The notes beneath the pieces were generated by a model. It worked only from the letters and a program-made list of their open reading frames with translations. It did not search any database and was not told where the DNA came from. Positions 61,682 to 64,000 of a stretch of DNA of 64,000 nt are shown here, in pieces. The DNA is from Pseudomonas sp. GV085. GTDB lineage: Bacteria > Pseudomonadota > Gammaproteobacteria > Pseudomonadales > Pseudomonadaceae. The first letter of the stretch is position 1. Every line of letters begins with the position of its first letter. Position numbers and translations under genes: made by a program. The DNA lies in NCBI RefSeq assembly GCF_003050925.1, contig NZ_QAOV01000010.1, positions 62,001-126,000 on the forward strand. The letters run 5' to 3'.

Positions 61682-62728
61682 ATGGAAAACAATCAGCCGA
61701 TAATCATCAAGCGCGTCAAGCGCATCGCCGGCGGACACCACGGAGGCGCCTGGAAAATCGCCTTCGCGGACTTCGCCACAGCGATGATGGCGTTCTTCCT
61801 GGTGTTGTGGCTGCTGTCCACCGCCACGCCGGAACAGAAGATTGCCATCGCCGGTTACTTCAAGGACCCGATCGGTTTTTCCGAAAGCGGCACGCCCTAC
61901 ATCATCGATCTGGGCGGCACGCCGACCCTGGCGCCGGAAAACACCCTCAACCCCGAAGTGAAGTCCCAGCCGCAGCCGGACAAGGTCACCATCGATACCG
62001 ACCAGGTTGAAGGCATGGCCGAGCAGGTCGAGAAAGAACGCCTCGAACTGTTGCTGCAAGAACTGCAGAACAAGGTTGAAGAGAACCCGCAGCTGCAGAA
62101 GTTCAAGGATCAGATCCTGTTCGAAATCACGCAGGACGGCCTGCGTATCCAGATCATGGACGCAGAAAACCGCCCAATGTTCGACTCAGGCTCGGCCCGT
62201 CTGAAACCGTATTTCGAAGACATCCTGCTGGCCATGGCCGATACCATCAAGGCAGTGCCAAACAAGATCAGCATCAGCGGCCACACCGATGCCAAGCCAT
62301 ACACCGGCACCGGTGATTTCGGTAACTGGGAGCTTTCGGCCAACCGTGCGAACGCCGCGCGTCGTGCGTTGGTGGCGGGCAGCTATCCGGATTCGCAGGT
62401 GGCGCGGGTGGTCGGTTATGCCTCGTCGGCTCTGTTCGATCGCGAGCATCCGTTCAACCCGGTGAACCGTCGTATCGACATCGTGGTGCTGACCAAGAAA
62501 GCCCAGCGTGCGATCGAAGGTTCGCAGGGGACGGAACCTGCTCCTGATGCACCGCAAGGTTCGGCTGTTCCGGGAGCCGCACCGGCTACACCGGTCGACC
62601 CGAACGCATTGCCGGCGGACAAGGAACCGCTGCCGGCCCACGAACTGCGCGAGCGTCTGAACTTGTTCGATAATCCGGCACCGAAACCGGGTGAGCCAGC
62701 CAAACCGGCTGAGCCGCCCAAGCAGTGA
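61682..62728 (+). CDS. motB: Flagellar motor stator protein MotB
   Basis: MotB has a single membrane helix with the proton-binding aspartate D30 in WKIAFADFATAMMAFFLVLW (E. coli D32). A plug/linker follows, then a C-terminal OmpA-like peptidoglycan-binding domain (ISISGHTDAKP...NWELSANRANAARRAL...NRRIDIVV). The 348-residue protein ends in a Pro/Ala-rich tail longer than in E. coli. It forms an operon with motA. Confidence 0.97.
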   Translation: MENNQPIIIKRVKRIAGGHHGGAWKIAFADFATAMMAFFLVLWLLSTATPEQKIAIAGYFKDPIGFSESGTPYIIDLGGTPTLAPENTLNPEVKSQPQPDKVTIDTDQVEGMAEQVEKERLELLLQELQNKVEENPQLQKFKDQILFEITQDGLRIQIMDAENRPMFDSGSARLKPYFEDILLAMADTIKAVPNKISISGHTDAKPYTGTGDFGNWELSANRANAARRALVAGSYPDSQVARVVGYASSALFDREHPFNPVNRRIDIVVLTKKAQRAIEGSQGTEPAPDAPQGSAVPGAAPATPVDPNALPADKEPLPAHELRERLNLFDNPAPKPGEPAKPAEPPKQ

Positions 62729-62737
62729 CCCACAAGA

Positions 62738-62764
62738 AAGCCGACAGTGATGTCGGCTTTTTTG
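62738..62764 (+). terminator. Rho-independent terminator of motAB
   Basis: AAGCCGACA, loop GTGA, TGTCGGCTT followed by TTTTT begins 10 bases after the motB stop. Confidence 0.93.
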
Positions 62765-62953
62765 TGCCTCGTGCCAGTGCTTCCGAGTTTTTGTGTTTGC
62801 TTAGTAGTTGTAGGAATGATCTGAAATTTCGCACCAAGGTTTTCAGTCGTGCACGCATCTGCTTATAGTTCAGCCGTTGCTGCTCACGCGGTGACCGATC
62901 TTAGCCGGTCGAAACAAAGATGGAACCACACCCACATAATCGGAGTTAGACCT

Positions 62954-63223
62954 ATGGCTAAGTACCACCCTCTAAAAGGCAACTTCAGCGTCGGCACGAC
63001 GTTGTACATCGACACCGAAGCCAAAGTTACGGATCTTTTCGAAACCGCCACTCACCGCATCAAAGCCGCACGTAATCTGCTCAACAGCGTCACCTGCCTA
63101 TGCGTGAAAGATGCCGAAGGTCATGACCTGGAGCATTTCGCCAACGCCGCACACATATTGATTCAGGATGGCTGCGACGCCTTGGACACGTTGGGGTGGC
63201 AGCTGGAAAAGATCGCGCGCTGA
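62954..63223 (+). CDS. Small Pseudomonas protein of unknown function (DUF3077-like)
   Basis: The 89-residue protein (MAKYHPLKGNFSVGTTLYID...) ends in two predicted amphipathic helices (NLLNSVTCLCVKDAEGHDLEHFANAAHILIQDGCDALDTLGWQLEK). The layout recalls the many small DUF3077/DUF6124-type proteins of Pseudomonas, but I cannot assign it firmly. The ATG at 62954 has GGAG eight bases upstream. It is a single-gene unit after the motAB terminator, where PAO1 has rsgA instead. Confidence 0.65.
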   Translation: MAKYHPLKGNFSVGTTLYIDTEAKVTDLFETATHRIKAARNLLNSVTCLCVKDAEGHDLEHFANAAHILIQDGCDALDTLGWQLEKIAR

Positions 63224-63228
63224 AAATA

Positions 63229-63373
63229 AGAAAGCTGCGCTAGTCGTGTAATGCTGCTCACTTAAGAAATCGAGCGAACAATAAGCAACCTGTGGCGAGG
63301 GAGCTTGCTCCCTCGCCACAGATACAGTGTTCGTCCTTAAGTGAACAACATTACGATAGTCGCGGCTTTTTTA
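63229..63373. repeat. Long imperfect inverted repeat with a REP element in its loop
   Basis: GTAATGCTGCTCACTTAAG (63248-63266) and CTTAAGTGAACAACATTAC (63336-63354) pair in 17 of 19 positions. Pairing continues outward through AAAGCTGCGCTAGTC against GATAGTCGCGGCTTTTTT, and more weakly inward. A perfect 30-base REP palindrome, TGTGGCGAGGGAGCTTGCTC plus CCTCGCCACA, sits at 63291-63320 in the loop. The T run on the plus strand (63367-63372) suggests that the outer hairpin is a terminator for the small gene into which the REP inserted. Confidence 0.75.
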
Positions 63374-63468
63374 TGTGTGCGACACGACTGGAATGAATGC
63401 TGCCGATCATTTTCGTGGTGTCACGAAAATGATCGATAGGCCACAAGGCGAGTACCAAAAGCCGCGAC
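63359..63468. repeat. Nested inverted repeats between the small gene and the TIR gene
   Basis: GTCGCGGCTTTT (63359-63370) and AAAAGCCGCGAC (63457-63468) are perfect 12-base arms. They enclose a perfect 14-bp hairpin, CGATCATTTTCGTG-GTGT-CACGAAAATGATCG (63404-63435). The left 12-base arm is also part of the preceding 145-base inverted repeat, so the two structures compete. The 277-base gap 63224-63500 holds no gene. Confidence 0.8.
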
Positions 63469-63500
63469 ACGATCACGGTTTTTTTGCCTTTACTGCAGTT

Positions 63501-63992
63501 TCAGAACCCACGAATGATCCGCGTCTTGAGCTCGGCGTGAAAGCGATCCGCATTGGATTTGTTGACTCTACGCACCGACTCGCTACCGGTGATCGAGTCC
63601 AGTGACATCGAGCGCTTGAGTGTCGACTCGGTGCGATAAGCATCAATAAAAAATTCGATGTCCCGGTCGCTGGTCAGCTTCGGCCATTTATCGAGGTACT
63701 GCGGCAGCTCTGTCGGGCCGGTCTTGAACGAGCAGATGCGTCGGTTGGTGATGGTCGCCTCGCCGATTTCGAACGGCACCCACCAGGAAAGCGCGGTTTT
63801 CTCCGACACCACCGCCAGCAGGTGCGTGCACTCGCCGATGTTGCGGGTGATCACTCCGGTGATGTCATCGGTGGTCTGGGATTCGGCATCCAGTACGTCG
63901 AGGTAGGTCTTGATGTTGGCCTGGATCAGGCGCGCGTTGATTTTGACCGCGTGGGCGCGATCCATGTGGCGGTAGCTGATAAACACTGGCAT
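63501..63992 (-). CDS. TIR-domain protein (probable NADase-type fold)
   Basis: The 163-residue protein opens MPVFISYRHMDRAHAVKINARL, the first strand and helix of a TIR domain. It continues with ECTHLLAVVSEKTALSWWVPFEIGEA. Glu75 of the WWVPFE segment is at the position of the catalytic glutamate of NAD-consuming TIRs. Bacterial TIR proteins of this size act in anti-phage defence, for example ThsB of Thoeris, where they make a cyclic ADP-ribose signal. No effector gene is visible; any partner would be beyond the right edge, since the gene starts 8 bases from the window end and is read leftward. The upstream ribosome binding site is outside the window. Confidence 0.8.
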   Translation of the reverse strand: MPVFISYRHMDRAHAVKINARLIQANIKTYLDVLDAESQTTDDITGVITRNIGECTHLLAVVSEKTALSWWVPFEIGEATITNRRICSFKTGPTELPQYLDKWPKLTSDRDIEFFIDAYRTESTLKRSMSLDSITGSESVRRVNKSNADRFHAELKTRIIRGF

Positions 63993-64000
63993 CAGAAATG

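Noticed and set aside
63224..63500. The structured gap as a retron msr-msd RNA
   Set aside because: There is no reverse transcriptase gene, one palindrome is a plain REP element, and a terminator explanation suffices.
63501..63992. Calling the TIR gene ThsB of a Thoeris system
   Set aside because: No ThsA gene is in the window and the similarity is only at domain level, so the system name cannot be supported.

Overview
The window is about 64 kb of chromosome from a Pseudomonas of the fluorescens group. The evidence is high-GC coding sequence, gene order that follows the P. aeruginosa PAO1 block PA5017 to PA4953 (recalled from memory), and many paired REP repeats with the GTAGGAGC or TGTGGGAGC head typical of fluorescent pseudomonads. 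Nearly all of it is core genome. There are no rRNA or tRNA genes, insertion sequences, prophage or CRISPR.

Layout. 1-7154 (minus): the 5' part of a dipA-type c-di-GMP phosphodiesterase gene, a PhoD-like phosphatase, and aceF-aceE for pyruvate dehydrogenase; the aceE upstream region carries a pair of GntR-type operator palindromes. 7538-10477: glnE. 10681-25619 (plus): a long, tightly overlapping LPS core locus (waaF, waaC, waaG, waaP, wapP, wapQ, a double-kinase gene, then after a break with a YceK-like lipoprotein gene, a carbamoyltransferase, wapH, mig-14, dnpA, ssg and a family 2 glycosyltransferase). 25684-28769 (minus): an acyltransferase and an O-antigen ligase fused to a kinase-like domain. 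28924-32470: msbA and hldE with a decayed 3' scrap of cysC between them. 32601-36114 (minus): an unknown protein, an aldo/keto reductase, an FAD oxidoreductase and an SMR efflux protein, the last divergent from a LysR regulator. 37132-39932: waaA and, convergent, tolC. 40103-43741: thiamine block, with a TPP riboswitch, thiC and cytX. 43710-47471: an RsiV-like lipoprotein, nudF, yqiB, cpdA and yqiA. 47515-54102: parE, two small genes, parC and a PqiC-like lipoprotein. 54390-60659: an AhpA/YtjB membrane protein, serB, psd, rhdA and an HDOD protein. 60731-62728: motAB behind a sigma-28 promoter. 62954-63992: an accessory end with a small Pseudomonas protein, complex inverted repeats and a TIR-domain protein.

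The genes fit together mainly in the envelope. Heptose is activated by HldE; Kdo and heptose are added by WaaA, WaaC and WaaF; the outer core is built and decorated with phosphate and carbamoyl; MsbA flips the product and the WaaL-type ligase caps it. Psd, the lipoproteins and TolC add to this envelope theme. The most unusual observations are the ligase-kinase fusion, the series of kinase-like proteins with different catalytic loops, REP elements whose first bases supply the stop codons of hldE and ahpA, an anti-P1 hairpin beside the thiC riboswitch, the aceE operators, the cysC remnant, and the TIR locus where PAO1 has rsgA.
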